Origin: Gordionus sp. m RMFG-2023
Taxonomy: Eukaryota > Nematomorpha > Gordioida > Chordodea > Parachordodidae
Assembly: GCF_954871325.1 (NCBI RefSeq)
Contig: NC_088776.1
Location: 34,086,508-34,150,507 of the forward strand
Direction of reading: 5' to 3'
Length of the DNA: 64,000 bases
Translations under genes and position numbers: made by a program
Shown here: piece after piece, positions 1 through 12,171 of the stretch
How the letters are laid out: each line of letters starts with the position of its first letter
Numbering within the stretch: position 1 is the first letter of the stretch
Notes under the pieces: model-generated
What the model was told of the DNA's origin: nothing
Seen by the model: only the letters and a program-made list of their open reading frames with translations
Databases searched by the model: none

Positions 1-807
1 AAAGAAAAGTTAATTACCCATTTAGAGAAACTGCAGGATCAATCATAAGCAGTTGCTTCAAATTAATGTATGGATGAAATTGGTTATTTCTTTGGAAAAA
101 AATTATTTGCAAATTCGCTTAATATTTTTCTTATATTCAAATGATGCTTCAATCAACATTTTTAATATTCATGTAAATTTTAAAAAAATATTTATTAAAT
201 ATTACACCTATGCCAGCTCTCATGTATACTGCTTGTTTAGTTTAGACTTGCTCTTAATGAAAGACGTGTGGATATGATGATAATTTAGAAAAAATTTTAT
301 TATTAGGCTAATTGATTATAAATAAATAGATTATTATTGTTATATAATTCAATAAATTTACCTATATTTAAATTATTTTTATATAAGTTAATTTTGCATC
401 AACTTTTCTTCAGAAATTTATAAAATAAAAAAAGGATCATCGTGATCTTTTTTTAAAAAAAAAGCCGATCTCGGATTTTTATCCTTTTTTAAAAAAAGAT
501 CATGATCGGATTCGATTCTTTTAAGAAGATAAATTAACAAGCCTGTATATTTTAATGCTACCTTCATCTTTTTTAACCTCGTCAAAGTTAAGAGATTAAT
601 TTTTTTTTTCATAATCAATCCAGTTATCATCCCTTTTACTTTTAATTTGATGCAAATATTGCCTAATTTTTTTAGTTTATGTTTTAAGACTGGAATCTGA
701 TGAAAGTAAGCGGGTCATAATATATAGCACATAGCAATTTGTTAAACATGAACTAAATTTTCTAATAACGACCAAATCTTATTAAAATGCAAAATATTTT
801 AATGAAC
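1..807. other. AT-rich intergenic DNA, no gene seen
   Basis: No convincing coding region was found on either strand. Open frames here are short and dominated by K, N, I, F and L, as expected from base composition. Around 425-530 there is a local patch of poly-A/poly-T and repeated GATC-type words (ATCATGATCGG and similar), one of several palindromic-word patches in the window. Confidence 0.6.
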
Positions 808-902
808 AGAACCACCAGTAGCGTAGCTAGGAATTTTCCTTAGAGGGAGTCCATACATATAAAAGCTTAGGGGGCTAAAAGTCCTAAAATTATTGTTAAT
901 TA

Positions 903-1110
903 ATGTTGTTAAACGGCTCGATTTGAGCCGATTTTTATAAACAGCTAACTCAATATTTTAGCCAAAAAAATATTGCTCAAGCCTAGAGATTTCACGAATA
1001 ATGTCTAAACCTTTGTATCATCCATGAGCAAAATTTTCAGGCTTGCATAATTTTCTGGCTAATATATTGAGTTAGCCATATCGGTTCAAATTGAGTCATT
1101 AACAACACCA
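903..1110. repeat. Small hairpin element (MITE-like) inside the hAT
   Basis: The left arm reads GTTGTTAA...CTCGATTTGAGCCGAT and then AGCTAACTCAATAT. The right arm is its imperfect reverse complement, ending TCATTAACAACACC. The arms together cover about 200 bp with a short loop around TTTCACGAATAATG. It lies within the 816-3225 hAT, so it is either a later insertion or a subterminal hairpin. No clear target duplication could be set. Confidence 0.6.
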
Positions 1111-1964
1111 ATTTTAATTAAAATAACACTCTCGACATGATTTTTATAGATATACGTTTCAATTTATTATACCATAGAAATTAATTTACAAATAAAAAGC
1201 GATTATTTAAAATATAAATATTATATTGCTTTAATTATAAATATTATATTGCCTTAATTATAAATTATATACTTTATAATACACATGTTTAAATATACTA
1301 TAAAAGGGGGTAAACAAAATAAGATTTTATTTTTAATAGAATAAAGATTGAAATTAAATATGGACAAGCAATTAATTAAGAAGATTAATCATTATAAAAA
1401 GAAATGTGTTACATATATATAATTTGTGATGAAAAATGAATTTTTTTTTTATTTTCTTTGAGAATGCTCAAGTAAGATATTTGATTAAATTTCATTTAAA
1501 ATTCTAAATCATTTTTTGTAAAAAGTCTTTTTAATATTTGAAAATATTTTAGAATTTCTTAAATGTAATCTATTTTGTATATCCATTTATTTCGATAAAA
1601 ATATGATAGTAGTATTACACATATAAATTGCTGATTATAAATGATATAAATTGCTTTAATTATAAATGTTATATTTTATAATTAGTAGTATTATATAACA
1701 TATTTAAATCATAGATTAAAATATTATAAATGTTATATATAATAAAATAAATGTTAAAAAAAATATATATATAAAACAAAACATAAATTTTATATAAACT
1801 ATTGTAAAACAATTTATAAATAACAAAATATAATTTTATGTAAATTAAACAAATTTATAATAATAAGTGTTTATTTGAAAAAATATTTCGATTGCTTTTG
1901 ATTAAAAAAAACTAAATGCTATGTTAAAAAACTTTATATTTTATATATTTAACTTAATTCTTAG

Positions 1965-2885
1965 TGGTCCTTTCGCCATTTCCTCTATGACTGCATTCGA
2001 AGTAGGAATAAGATCTCTATATATATTCAGAAGATACAATCCATTGGTCCTAGCCTGGTCAGAGGTTGCCTTAAATAACTTTTAAGTCGAGTCAATGTCG
2101 AAAATGACCGCTCATTAATGCAAGTAGTTATGGGAAGTGTTGCTAATATTATTAAAAGTGTTTTGATATTTGTTCTTAAGTTTAAAGTTTTCTTAAATAA
2201 TTGTAATGCCTCAACAGGGTTGCTGGGACGCTCTGTAGGGATGATGGTGCTTAGATCAGAATACCAAGCTTCAGTATCTGATTTTAGCTGTTCGTATCCT
2301 CCGATAATGTCGGAGCATTAAAAAAATACTAATTTTTTTAATGCTAAGCATTATATTATTGTTGATATTAAATTGTTCTGAGGATGATGGCAAAAGAAAA
2401 TTAAAATATTTTATTATGCCCAGCAAATTTTAATTTAAAGTGAGTAAAAATTGTTTTAATAATGGTAAAAAATAACTTCTTTATAATCATCTTCAAATAT
2501 TTTAAGAAGCCTCTTGGCTTCATTTATTGCCTCCACAATGTTAATATCTTCCCTTTGAAGATATCGACTAAAATTTACAGTTTTAAAAAAAATATAATTC
2601 ATATAAAAAATTGATATAATAAAGGGGGTTTGGTAAATTGATAAACACAATTCTTGTGCAATATTAGAATCTTTATCATTCCATCTACTTATCATTTTCA
2701 GTTTCAACTATGCCTTATAATGCTTTAAGAAAGCCAGTAATTGAATCTTGTCTTTGAAGAAATCTTGTAGGTGAATATTTTTTTAATTTTTGAACTTTGG
2801 ATCCATTTATATCTTTAAAAACATCATACAACACCTTTGACCGCTTCCCAAAACTTAAAAATTCAATTATTTTGGATACGATTTC
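1965..2885 (-). pseudogene. hAT transposase remnant (ZMYM1-like class), C-terminal half
   Basis: Minus-strand translation in several frames gives consecutive hAT pieces. First comes GKRSKVLYDVFKDINGSK, then SPTRFLQRQDSITGFL. Next is an open stretch (2456-2707) with SRYLQREDINIVEAINEAKR. Last is a C-terminal block with NPVEALQLFKKTLNLRTN followed by INERSFSTLTRLKSYLR. The last motif is the conserved hAT dimerisation signature (NERSFSxLxRxKxYLR). Several stops and frameshifts separate the pieces, so the gene is dead. The orientation and position agree with the hAT ends at 816 and 3225. The N-terminal zinc finger was not found. Confidence 0.8.
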
Positions 2886-3394
2886 TATGAAATAAAGATT
2901 ATATAAATTATATGAATAATTATTTACTTAAACTATTATCAATCTCACGAATTCCACAAGCTTTGGTGATAACTAAATTTAGAGAATGTTCTCCGTATAT
3001 AATTTAGTAGATTATTTTCAATGACTTTATAATAATACTATCCAGAATAATTTCAATAGTAATGTAATATCCTTCCACAAACATCAAAACCATAAAAATA
3101 TAAATTCTTATGGTATTTATTTGATATAAAGTCACTTTTGAGTCTTTTAAACATATAATCTTAAACAAATTTGCTCTGGGGGGTGGGGGGTCCAAACCCG
3201 AAACCTCCCCGTAGCTACGCCACTGAGAACCACCTAATTATCTTCAGAAATCCAGGCCTATATGGCAGGTTATATATGCACTCACTATGCACAGACTCTA
3301 CCCGAAAACAATAATTTTTTTGCATATGTTTAAGGATAAATACAACGTTATCTAATATTTTTATAAAACACATATAAAATAATAAAGTTCAGAA

Positions 3395-3575
3395 ATTTTA
3401 TTATTAGTGAACTAATTTATTTTATTCTAACTATATTATTATATTTTTGTACTTCAGTTTATACATCTTTTACAAATTAATATAAATACATCAATTAATC
3501 ATCATACACAATTAAAATATATTGAATACAATTAATCATATTATCAATTGCCTTTAAGGTTAATTGATTCTATTA
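3395..3575 (-). repeat. LTR (3' copy) of the 3395-7333 element
   Basis: It shares long stretches with 7165-7333, such as GTACTTCAGTTTATA and CATATTATCAATTGCC. Identity by eye is roughly 88-90 per cent with many small indels, which indicates an old insertion. Confidence 0.7.
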
Positions 3576-6500
3576 CATCTATTCTCTCCTTTTTGGTCTC
3601 TCGATTTGAAACGGTCTAAATTGTTTTCTTATCCGTTTTAGATAACGGCTACTTGTACTTTCGTTCTCTACTGCGGGTTGATCAGTACTGTCGATTTCAA
3701 TCTTTTCATTTATGATGGTGTCTTTGATTATCGAGTCTTGTATATGATCAATGTCTTTGGTTATCTAGTTTTATATATGATCCATGTCTTTTATCAAATT
3801 TTGTATAGGGTCAATTTTATTCATTATTGGTATAATTTGCCTAGTTTCTCCTTCTCTTCCTTCCTCCCTATTTTTTAAATTGGAATTGTCGAAAATATTT
3901 TTTAAATGATCAATAAGTTTACTCCATAAACCTAATTTAGTCTCAGCTAAAAATGTCATTGGTCCTCTTTTTTTAACAATGATACCTTGTGTCCAAATAA
4001 CTTTTTAAAAATCTTTTCCATATATTTTCTCATATAGAAAACCTGGTAACTGGGATATGTATGGATGAGGATAAATTGGTTTTATTAATTGTAAAAGTCC
4101 TATGGGTTGAAATTTAAGCATAATTAAACTTGATGATTGTTGTGATTATTTGTGGTGTATTTCGATAATTAAACAGAAAATCTTGTAATTTATTAGAATC
4201 ATTATGTTTATTTTAAAAACTATTTTAAAGTTTGTACTAACCGCTCCGCTTTGGTTGGTTCTAGGGTGGTACGGTGCACTATGTGCATTTCTAATTGATA
4301 ATTGTTTGCAAAATATACTGAATTCTCTATTTTGAAAGGGGGATCAATTATCCATAACAATCGTATTGGGGTAGCCGAAAAATACCAAAATGTCTTAATA
4401 ATATAATAAAATTATTTGTAAACAGTTTTTGTAAACAGTTTTTGTATTTCAAGGCATTTATTAAAACTATCTGTTATTACTAGATATATATCTCCGGGTC
4501 CTGCAAAATCTAAATAAATTCTTTCCCATGGTTTATTTACGGAGGGTCATTTCCCTATGATCGTTTTACCACCAGGGTTATTTGTTTGACATAATTTACA
4601 ATTCTTATCTTGTAATTCGATGTCTTCGTTAATATTCGGCCACTAAACGTTCTCTTGGGCCAATAATTTTGTTTTAATATAACCCTGATGTACCATATAT
4701 AAAAAAAGACAAAATATTTACTTGTAATTTTTTTGGAAATATGATTTTTAATCCCCAAAATATACTCTGCCTCCATCGTGATTCATCGCTGGAAAAACTG
4801 TTTTCGATTTTCTTCCATTATATTCTGCCACCCATTTGTAATGTAACGTGAAATCTTTGATAATACCAGGTCATTTCTTGTGTGCGATTTTATATCTAAC
4901 GCTGAAATAAATTGTGGAGCATCCGATACTATTAAATTAATATCTAATTCTTCCCAAGCAGATGGTTTACCGTCAATTTGGAAACGGGAAAGCATATCAG
5001 CATTACTATTTTTTTCGTCCCTCGAAGTTGCAATTTATAATATAATTTGCAAGTAATAATGATCATCTTTTGATGACATATCTGTTATTCTTTTATGTGG
5101 ATTAAGTAATGATAAAAGTTGTTTATGATCAGTGATTATAGTAAAATGTTTACCAATTAAATATTGTTTAAATTTAATTAATCCAAATATGATTGCTAAG
5201 CTTTCACGCTCTATCTGATTACAATTTCGTTCGGCGGCATTTAATGCTCAAGAAACGAATCCAATAGGCTTTTCCTCGTTGTTTGTTGCAACGGATCAGC
5301 AGCTAGAGTTATCGATTTTTCCGGATTATAATGTGTTTAAATTGGTGCTTCTGATATTAATTTTTTAAATTTATTAATTACTTTTGTTTCATTATTTATC
5401 CATTTTCATAATACCCTTGAAAGCCTATATAACGGAGAGGCAATAGTCGAAAAATTGTTCATAAATTTTTGATAATAATTAACTCATTAACGTTATTAGG
5501 TAAAGGTGCGTCTAAAATTGCATATACATTCTTATTTGTTGTTGTGATTCCCTCTTCCCTAATGGTATGACCTAAAAATTCAATCTTTTCAATAAAATTA
5601 CACTTTTTTAGATTTATTTTCATACCGTTTATTTCTAACTTCTTTAATACATTTATCAAATTTTTCTTAAGAATTTAATTGATTCCTAAGTATTATTATA
5701 TCCTCCAAATATCCCGCGATCCCAGGTAATCTTTTTTATAACAAATCCATTGCTTGTTGAGGAAATCGTGTAAAGCGATACAATCCATTAGGCGTGTTAA
5801 TCACTAACAGCTTTTTGGCTCCTCATTTAGTGCTATTTGAAAATACGCTTCTGATAAATCTAATAACATATATTTGGATCCATTACCTAGTGTGGCTGAT
5901 AATTCATTAATTCTGGGTATAGGATATTTATCAATAAATATATTAGCATTAACCGTCTGTCGGAAATCATCGCAAATTTGTAGGATACATTTTTTTTCAG
6001 TACAGACACGATCAGAGAAGCGATATTCGAGTATTTTAGTTCTTCTAAAACTCCCATAGTTGGGGTTGGGTTATACAGATTTTAAACTCTTTTAGTAAAC
6101 CTAATTTCTTAGTAAATAAAGATGAAAATTTATGTTCAATATTTTCCCCCAATACCACATTAACTGTATTACATTGATTTATTTTTATTAAATTTAATCT
6201 GTTTATTAGATTTCTACCTATCAAATTTATATCATTGTTTACAATTATAAATCATGATATATAATTTTATTCTTACAATTAACTGGTAATATACATTTAC
6301 CTCGAATATTTTCATTAAATTATTATAAAATTTTAAAATAAAATCCGTTTTTGTTACTGGTATTTTTAAACGGTAAACGTCTTCTATATTCATAATAGAG
6401 ACTGCCGATCGTGTCAATTAAAAAATTAATATATACTTTATCTATCAATAATTTCACCTCAAATTTTTTCCGCGACTTCTCTGGAGAATCCCAATTCTCA

Positions 6501-7164
6501 AAACTTTCTAGCTCCTTTTATGGGACATCTATTGTTCGAATATATTCCTTCTTACCACCATTTCTGCATACTTCAGTAAATGCCCTTTTATCCCACAAAT
6601 ATTACAAAATGCATTTAAATTTGAAATAACAAATAATTTTTGATACTGGTTTATATTTGTCATACTGCTCACTTGTCACTTATTTTTGCAATTTTATTTA
6701 TCTCCTTTTCTACCGATAATTTTTCATATGAAATCATTTCCGTTGCCTCCATTGAGGTAGATTTGTGCAGCCCATTCCCATGTTCATTATATTTTTTCAT
6801 TAGTAATTCCCGACACTAATTTATCCCGCAATACTGTATTATACATCTCTTAACTCACACGTATTAGCTTTTATCTTTTATATATTCTATAATCGTTTCT
6901 CCAAAATAATAACTCTCTATTATAAAATTAGTTTTCCTAGTGTAATAATTTTTAAAAGTTTAATTATATCATCGGATATTTCAGCTAATGTTTTGGATAT
7001 ACATAAAGTAAATAATTTTAAATAAACTCCAATATTTGCTAATAAAAACGATATTTTGTCCTCTATTTTGGCGATTGTAAAAATGAATTCCATCTTTTAT
7101 AAATACACTTCTATCTCGCACTCCTTTATATTAAATTTTTCCTTTTGAATCCTCGCCATTGTGA

Positions 7165-7333
7165 TATTTTATTATTAGTAACTAATTTATTATATTTTAA
7201 CTATATTATTATATTTTGTACTTCAGTTTATATACCTTTACAAATTACTAAATACATATTATTATACACAATTAACAATATATTTGAATACTTAATCATA
7301 TTATCAATTGCCTTAAAGGTTAATTCATTCAAT
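7165..7333 (-). repeat. LTR (5' copy) of the 3395-7333 element
   Basis: This is the partner of 3395-3575. Directly inside it, on the minus strand, lies ATGGCGAGGATTC. Its TGGCGA could be part of a primer-binding site, and its ATG could be the gag start. The element at 12172 begins with the similar ATGGCGACG. Confidence 0.65.
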
Positions 7334-8202
7334 TATTTTTTAAGAGGGGTACTGGAAGTTGGGTACTAGGGAGTAGTACTGGAGGGGGGTGGTGTACTAT
7401 GCGGGAGATGTACTATGGGGGAAGCCTCTTTAGGTAGAGTTTTCCCCACAAGTTTTATTGTGAGTCTTTATGCCCACTTATTTGGTTATATTCGATTGAT
7501 ATAAAAATAATTTTGGGTTTTGACTTTTTTTGTTTTTATAATAAAGCTTTTTTCTAAATTTGAATTGTACTCGTTATTTTGTTATTAACTTTTATTAATT
7601 TTTCCTTCAAATTATATATTTTTGGGAAGAGAGGGGTGGGAGGTGTGTCGAGAGAAAAATTTTATTAGCATAAAATGATATCTACGAGAACATACAAATT
7701 TCCAAAGGGAAAAATTTTCCCTTGTCCCTTCTCTCAAGCTATGGCTATAGGCGGTACTATGGGAAGTGGGTATTATAAAAGAGAGACTTTGATAAGCTTT
7801 ATACAATAAAATTAGTGGATTATATGCCTCGTTTCCCCCTTTCCTTTTGTAAGAGCTATAGTTGTTTATCAGAGTCTACATTACAGAAATTTATTTGGAG
7901 ATAAGCCACTCTTCAAAGTTTATCCATTCTCCCCTAAATATTTCCACTTATCATACAAAAGTAACCTTATCGTATAATATAAACAATTATTATAATGAAC
8001 CAAATCTAATTAAAACTCTTGCAGGTATAATTTAGGCCAGGAATAATAGATAAGCATTAATTAGTGCTAATTAATTAGTAGTTATTAACCGTAATCTAAG
8101 CCATAAATGAGTATAAATTCAATAAAATATAATTTATATGTGAATGATTGATTTAAAATCTAATTAAAATTGAGAGGTATAATTTTACCAGTTATTTTTG
8201 TC
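7334..8202. other. Gene-free AT-rich DNA with a G-rich simple patch
   Basis: At 7335-7430 there is a low-complexity patch of repeated GTACT and GGGG words. The remainder is AT-rich with no supported gene. The short minus-strand frame at 7612-7806 has no recognisable feature. Confidence 0.5.
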
Positions 8203-8700
8203 ATTTGCACGTTAGATGCCCCTCTCCCTCCCTCTAAAAAATTGAGACAAATGGCCCCTCATCTACCTTCTCCCTCCCCATGTAGAGCCTGGTTGTTATA
8301 ATTTATAAATTAAATTAGGTTTATTTGTAGCAGGTGCAATAATAGTTTTTAGGAAACATTATTTGCATCCATGGATTTATTGATAAAATCTTTAAAAATT
8401 CTCTTGGTTAATTATAATAGATTTATATGCAAAAGTGCATTTTAAGGTTCAAATCGAACTGATATTATTATTTTAAGATTAACTGAATGTATTCTAAATC
8501 TTTATTTATATCTGAACTCAAATTTTATCCGATATTAGTTATTATTGGGATCTCTGGTTATTGCCGAAACTTCAAAAAATACATCAATAGTGAAAATACT
8601 TTATCCTCCACTAGCTCTTAAGTGAGCGGAAGAAGGGGTAGATGCAATGTTTCCAATTTTTTAAGGTGTTAGGAGGGAGGCAATTAAAGGGAGCTAGGAT
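8203..8700. repeat. Imperfect inverted repeat pair, arms about 60 bp
   Basis: The left arm (about 8203-8280: CCTCCCTCTAAAAAATTG, then CCCTCATCTACC) matches the reverse complement of the right arm (about 8625-8700: CAATTTTTTAAGGTGTTAGG preceded by GGGGTAGATG). The 350 bp between them shows no coding. It may be a decayed MITE, but no target duplication was found. Confidence 0.45.
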
Positions 8701-9160
8701 AAGGGGTAGGACACTATTGTAAGTGAAAGCAAGCTTGAGTTGAAGTTGTGTATAGAAAGTTGATTAATCTATTATCGATGAGATCTCTCACTTAGAATTC
8801 TTATTATAGTGGAATCTAAATAAAAGAAAGAATAAAATATATTTAAATAAATTAGGATAAATATATATATATAATATAAAAAGAAAACGAATTAATGAAC
8901 TTGACGATTTTATTTCGATAATGAATAAAATATAAAATTTAGAAAAAATTATAATAAAAAAATTTAATGATGGCGAATGGTAAAAAAATAGAGTTTTTAT
9001 ACTCATAAATTAAATTATTTACAGTTATCGCTATTCAAAAATATATTTAAACAATTTATAAACTAAAAAAAACTAAATATTCAAATCTATTTTCAATTTT
9101 CATTTTTCTGTTTATCATAAATATAATCTACCGTTAAACATGAAAATTACACAAAATAAA

Positions 9161-9328
9161 ATTTGAATATATCGACAAATATTATAATATAATTAAATGT
9201 ACTTATAATAAGAAAAATTTGAATATATCGATAAGTATTATAACATAATTAAACGAACTCATAACAAGAAAAATTTGAATATATCGATAAGTATTATAAT
9301 ATAATTAAACGAACTCATAACAAGAAAT
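9161..9328. repeat. Tandem repeat, 56 bp x 3
   Basis: ATTTGAATATATCGA recurs at 9161, 9217 and 9273, each time followed by a TATTATAATATAATTAAA-like stretch and ATAACAAGAAA. The period is 56 bp. The second and third copies are closest to each other. Confidence 0.8.
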
Positions 9329-9329
9329 A

Positions 9330-10045
9330 TTTGCATAAATAAAATAATATTGTCTAACTATCTACATAATCACGACAGACACATTAGGGGGGGGGGGGGT
9401 TATTTTATAAATTTTTAGGAGAGACAGGGCAAAATATATTGCTGTAAAATTATTTAATACTTTTATATAGACCTATTATAATACAATGATATTGCTAAAT
9501 AGAGACTAAAGCTATATATTGCAAACATTCATAATCATTATTTTTCAAATAAAATATTTCTGGATATTTCTGCTATCTTTTTAAAGGTAATTTATGTTGA
9601 ACATTCTATAATCAAACTAATATTCGTGCCAAATAATATAATACGGCGTAGACGGGGGGGGGGGATTAAAACCTTATCCCGCCCCATAATCTCCGAAAAA
9701 AAATTCTACATTTTTTTTAAAAATTAAAAAAAAATTTTTACTGCGAATAATTATATTTATAAAACGGAAATAAAATTATATGTATGATATCAAATAAAAT
9801 ATATTTAAAAAAACAAATAAGAATTTTAAATTTTAAATGATCACATAGTTTAAATTAAAAATTATATGAACTAAAATATTAAATACAGAGGGTGGGGGGG
9901 GGGGGGAAGGGTAGGGGTGAAGGGCTATAAAAATATTTTATAAATATTTTATGGCATAGTAGAGCAGGACGGAGAAAATATAATTTGCATATCTCGAAAA
10001 ATATTTTTTGAAAAACAATTATAAATTTAATAATATAATTTCCTA
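9330..10045. other. AT-rich DNA with three poly-G tracts
   Basis: Runs of 10-14 G occur near 9388, 9655 and 9893. The rest is AT-rich with no gene. The minus-strand open frame at 9879-10406 is the antisense shadow of the LINE ORF and was not annotated. Confidence 0.5.
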
Positions 10046-10050
10046 CCAAG

Positions 10051-11040
10051 ATGGGAGGACTAGGCATCAGATCCCCTTCCGATCTTGCCTTAACTGCCTT
10101 TATATCGAGCTGTCTTTTAACCAAAAATTTAGTTAATCCTAATTCCTTAAATTCTGACCCTTCCTTTGATAGTGCCATCATTGAATGGAAATCTCGATTC
10201 ATTGCCGACCACCCAATTCCAGAAACGAACAAGCAGAAGGACTGGGATAAGCCCATTATTGCAAGCTGCGTCGAATCTCTCCTTTCCAGTATCCAATCAT
10301 TGGACCGTCCCTTCGTCGAATCTCTCCTTTCCAGTATGCAATTATTGGACCGTCCCTTATTCTCCTCTCTGCTTAATGGTTCTGGACATGAGTTTCTCGA
10401 AGCCATTCCATCCGCGAACTTACAATTACAATTGACCCAAAATGAGCTAACTCATGCTATAGGCATCCGTTTAAATTGCTTAGTAACCCAACCCCACATC
10501 TGTGCCGGCTGCAGTTCTTCTGTTTTGAGTAATGGAAGGCATAGTCTACATTGGCGTTCATGTAAAGGCCGCATCGTTAGACATAACATTTGCAATTCTA
10601 TAATTCTTAGAGCTCTGAGATCCGCTCAAATTCCTTCTATTTTCGAACCCTCTGGTCTTTTCAGATCTGATGGGAAACGCCCTGACGGGATCTCTCAAAT
10701 TCCCTGGAAGCGAGGTCAATTCTTGATCTGGGATTACTCTTGTATGGATCCATTGGCTCCTTCCAATCAATCCCTTAACATTATGGAGAACAAGGAGCTT
10801 CTAAAAATTGCAAAATATTCAGAGATATCCCAAGATCACTTATTCATTCCCATCATTTCCACTACCTTGACTACCTTTGGGAATCGTGCTCTTTCTTTCT
10901 TCAAGGAACTTGGATCGCTAATCCGCAAACTAACAGATGAACCTCGTGAAGGCTTCTTCTTAAGACAAAGACTCGCAATAGCAATTCACAAGGCCAATTA
11001 CATCAGCTTCATTGGCAGCATCATCTCACATGATGATTAG
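10051..11040 (+). CDS. Non-LTR retrotransposon ORF, C-terminal part (zinc knuckle plus restriction-like endonuclease)
   Basis: This is an open frame of 329 residues. It starts in the MGGLGIRSPSDLALTAF block that normally lies just downstream of reverse transcriptase in a widespread class of invertebrate non-LTR-type proteins. A Cys/His cluster follows (CAGC...H...C...RH, about residues 153-183). Then comes a restriction-like endonuclease block with GKRPDG and LIWDYSCMDPLAPSN (about residues 210-240), and finally EPREGFFLRQRLAIAIHKAN-type residues near the end. The reverse transcriptase is absent, so the copy is 5'-truncated, as LINE copies often are. Residues 74-103 are a 15-residue tandem duplication. 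The ORF has no internal stop and is clearly richer in GC than the flanks, which suggests a fairly recent insertion. No poly-A tail or target duplication was identified. Confidence 0.8.
   Translation: MGGLGIRSPSDLALTAFISSCLLTKNLVNPNSLNSDPSFDSAIIEWKSRFIADHPIPETNKQKDWDKPIIASCVESLLSSIQSLDRPFVESLLSSMQLLDRPLFSSLLNGSGHEFLEAIPSANLQLQLTQNELTHAIGIRLNCLVTQPHICAGCSSSVLSNGRHSLHWRSCKGRIVRHNICNSIILRALRSAQIPSIFEPSGLFRSDGKRPDGISQIPWKRGQFLIWDYSCMDPLAPSNQSLNIMENKELLKIAKYSEISQDHLFIPIISTTLTTFGNRALSFFKELGSLIRKLTDEPREGFFLRQRLAIAIHKANYISFIGSIISHDD
10270..10359 (+). repeat. 45-bp in-frame tandem duplication inside the LINE ORF
   Basis: Units 10270-10314 and 10315-10359 encode VESLLSSIQSLDRPF and VESLLSSMQLLDRPL. The period is exactly 45 bp and keeps the frame. 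Confidence 0.95.
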
Positions 11041-11299
11041 AATATATTTTATATAATTTTAATCGCGTTATATTATAGTAAATGTAAAAAATAAATAAAA
11101 TTTATATTGTTAAACAAATTAGATAGTTTTAAAAATTTTAATTAATTTTTTATAATTTTTAATAAAAAGAAAAATCGTTTAATTTAGTAAAAATAAACAG
11201 CAAGCTTTTATTTTCTTTTGCCGATGGAGTCTGAATTATTGATTACACTTGAAACGCTAGGGGATATTAAGAAAATCTCAGTTTTACTCTTCTGATATA

Positions 11300-11600
11300 T
11301 AAGGATCGTATGATAAGTTACTTTGTGATGTCGAATTTTGGTATAAAAATCTTGACAGAATAGAGTTCTCTTTGAGATCAGAAAATGCTTTGCCACCTTT
11401 TCCATGTGTAATTGCACTTTAGATTCCCTACCTAATATCAAACCATTGTTTTTTTTATTTTAGCTACCTTACCGATTAGTAAATGCACTAATGAAAGGTC
11501 TTCTTCAACTTTGAAATGGTTAAAAACCTATAAGAAAAAGCACCGGTGAAAACCGATTAGTCCTATTAAATATTAATAAGAAGATTATTAGATAAAAATT
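11300..11600 (+). pseudogene. hAT transposase C-terminal remnant
   Basis: Plus-strand translation gives DVEFWYKNL near 11320, then ALPPFPCVIAL and PYLISNH. Across a frame change it continues as LATLPISKCTNERSSSTLKW and LKTYKKKHR near 11460-11545, then LVLLNINKKII. NERSxSTLKxLKTY is the hAT dimerisation signature. The fragment is short and interrupted by stops, and no ends were recognised. It belongs to a different hAT copy from the ones at 816 and 36778. Confidence 0.7.
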
Positions 11601-11639
11601 TGATTCTAGATAATAAGCCAAATCTCAGAGAAAAATAGA

Positions 11640-12171
11640 TATCTCTTTATAAATTCAAATCATGAATGATTATAATATATTCTTAGTCATAAAATATTTA
11701 TATGCAAAACTTAATTATGTATAATAAATTCCTAGTCATAATATTTATATATTTTATATTGTACTATTTTTAATAATGCATTCAATAAGAGTAATTTATA
11801 TTTTGATAATATGATCATTAGTATTAATTATAATTGTTGAAATATATTTGAATAATGCTTTCAATCGCCTATCAATCATAAATTTTGTTTGTTATTAATA
11901 TTTTGTCATTTATGCTAGCTACTTTAGACACTAATAAGTTGATATAAAGATAACTACTGAAAAATTAATATTATATAATATTTTTTAGGGACCCGGCAGA
12001 AGGCCGGAGGAAAGTGTAATAAATTGTATTAAATATTATTTATATATATTTTATAAAAAAGAATGGAACATTCGAATTAAAAAATAATAAATATGATGTG
12101 GTAATTTTGAAATTAAATAAACGATATATATATTAAAATAGCTAATAAGTAGTCGTAGTCGTTTTATTATA
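11640..12171. other. AT-rich DNA, possible 5' LTR region
   Basis: No gene. A GC island, GACCCGGCAGAAGGCC (about 11990), resembles ACCCGGCCGAAGGCCCGC at about 35560. The roughly 180 bp before 12172 could be an LTR of the following element, but no partner copy is seen. Confidence 0.4.

Larger units (their letters stand above)
816..3225 (-). mobile_element. hAT transposon, old copy with intact ends
   Basis: The left end begins CAGTAGCGTAGCTA at 816. The right end, read on the minus strand, begins CAGTGGCGTAGCTA and finishes at 3225. Both are flanked by a perfect 8-bp duplication, AGAACCAC, at 808-815 and 3226-3233. The CAGTGGCG-type terminus and 8-bp duplication are diagnostic of the hAT superfamily. 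The interior holds minus-strand transposase remnants (about 1965-2885) of the zinc-finger MYM type 1-like class, a 200-bp hairpin at 903-1110 and otherwise AT-rich filler. The transposase is dead. Confidence 0.9.
3395..7333 (-). mobile_element. Ty3-type LTR retroelement fossil
   Basis: Two direct repeats of about 170 bp bound the region (3395-3575 and 7165-7333). Between them, minus-strand fragments resemble, from right to left, a gag start, protease/reverse transcriptase, the end of reverse transcriptase (FLGHTIREEGI near 5560), RNase H and integrase-proximal sequence (4250-5000). The order matches a minus-strand Ty3-type element. It is heavily broken, with well over ten breaks. The LTRs differ by many substitutions and indels, so the insertion is old. 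Confidence 0.75.

Noticed and set aside
9879-10406. Minus-strand 175-residue open frame
   Set aside because: It is antisense to the LINE ORF, whose plus-strand product has clear conserved motifs. The frame arises from its GC-rich composition and the 45-bp duplication.
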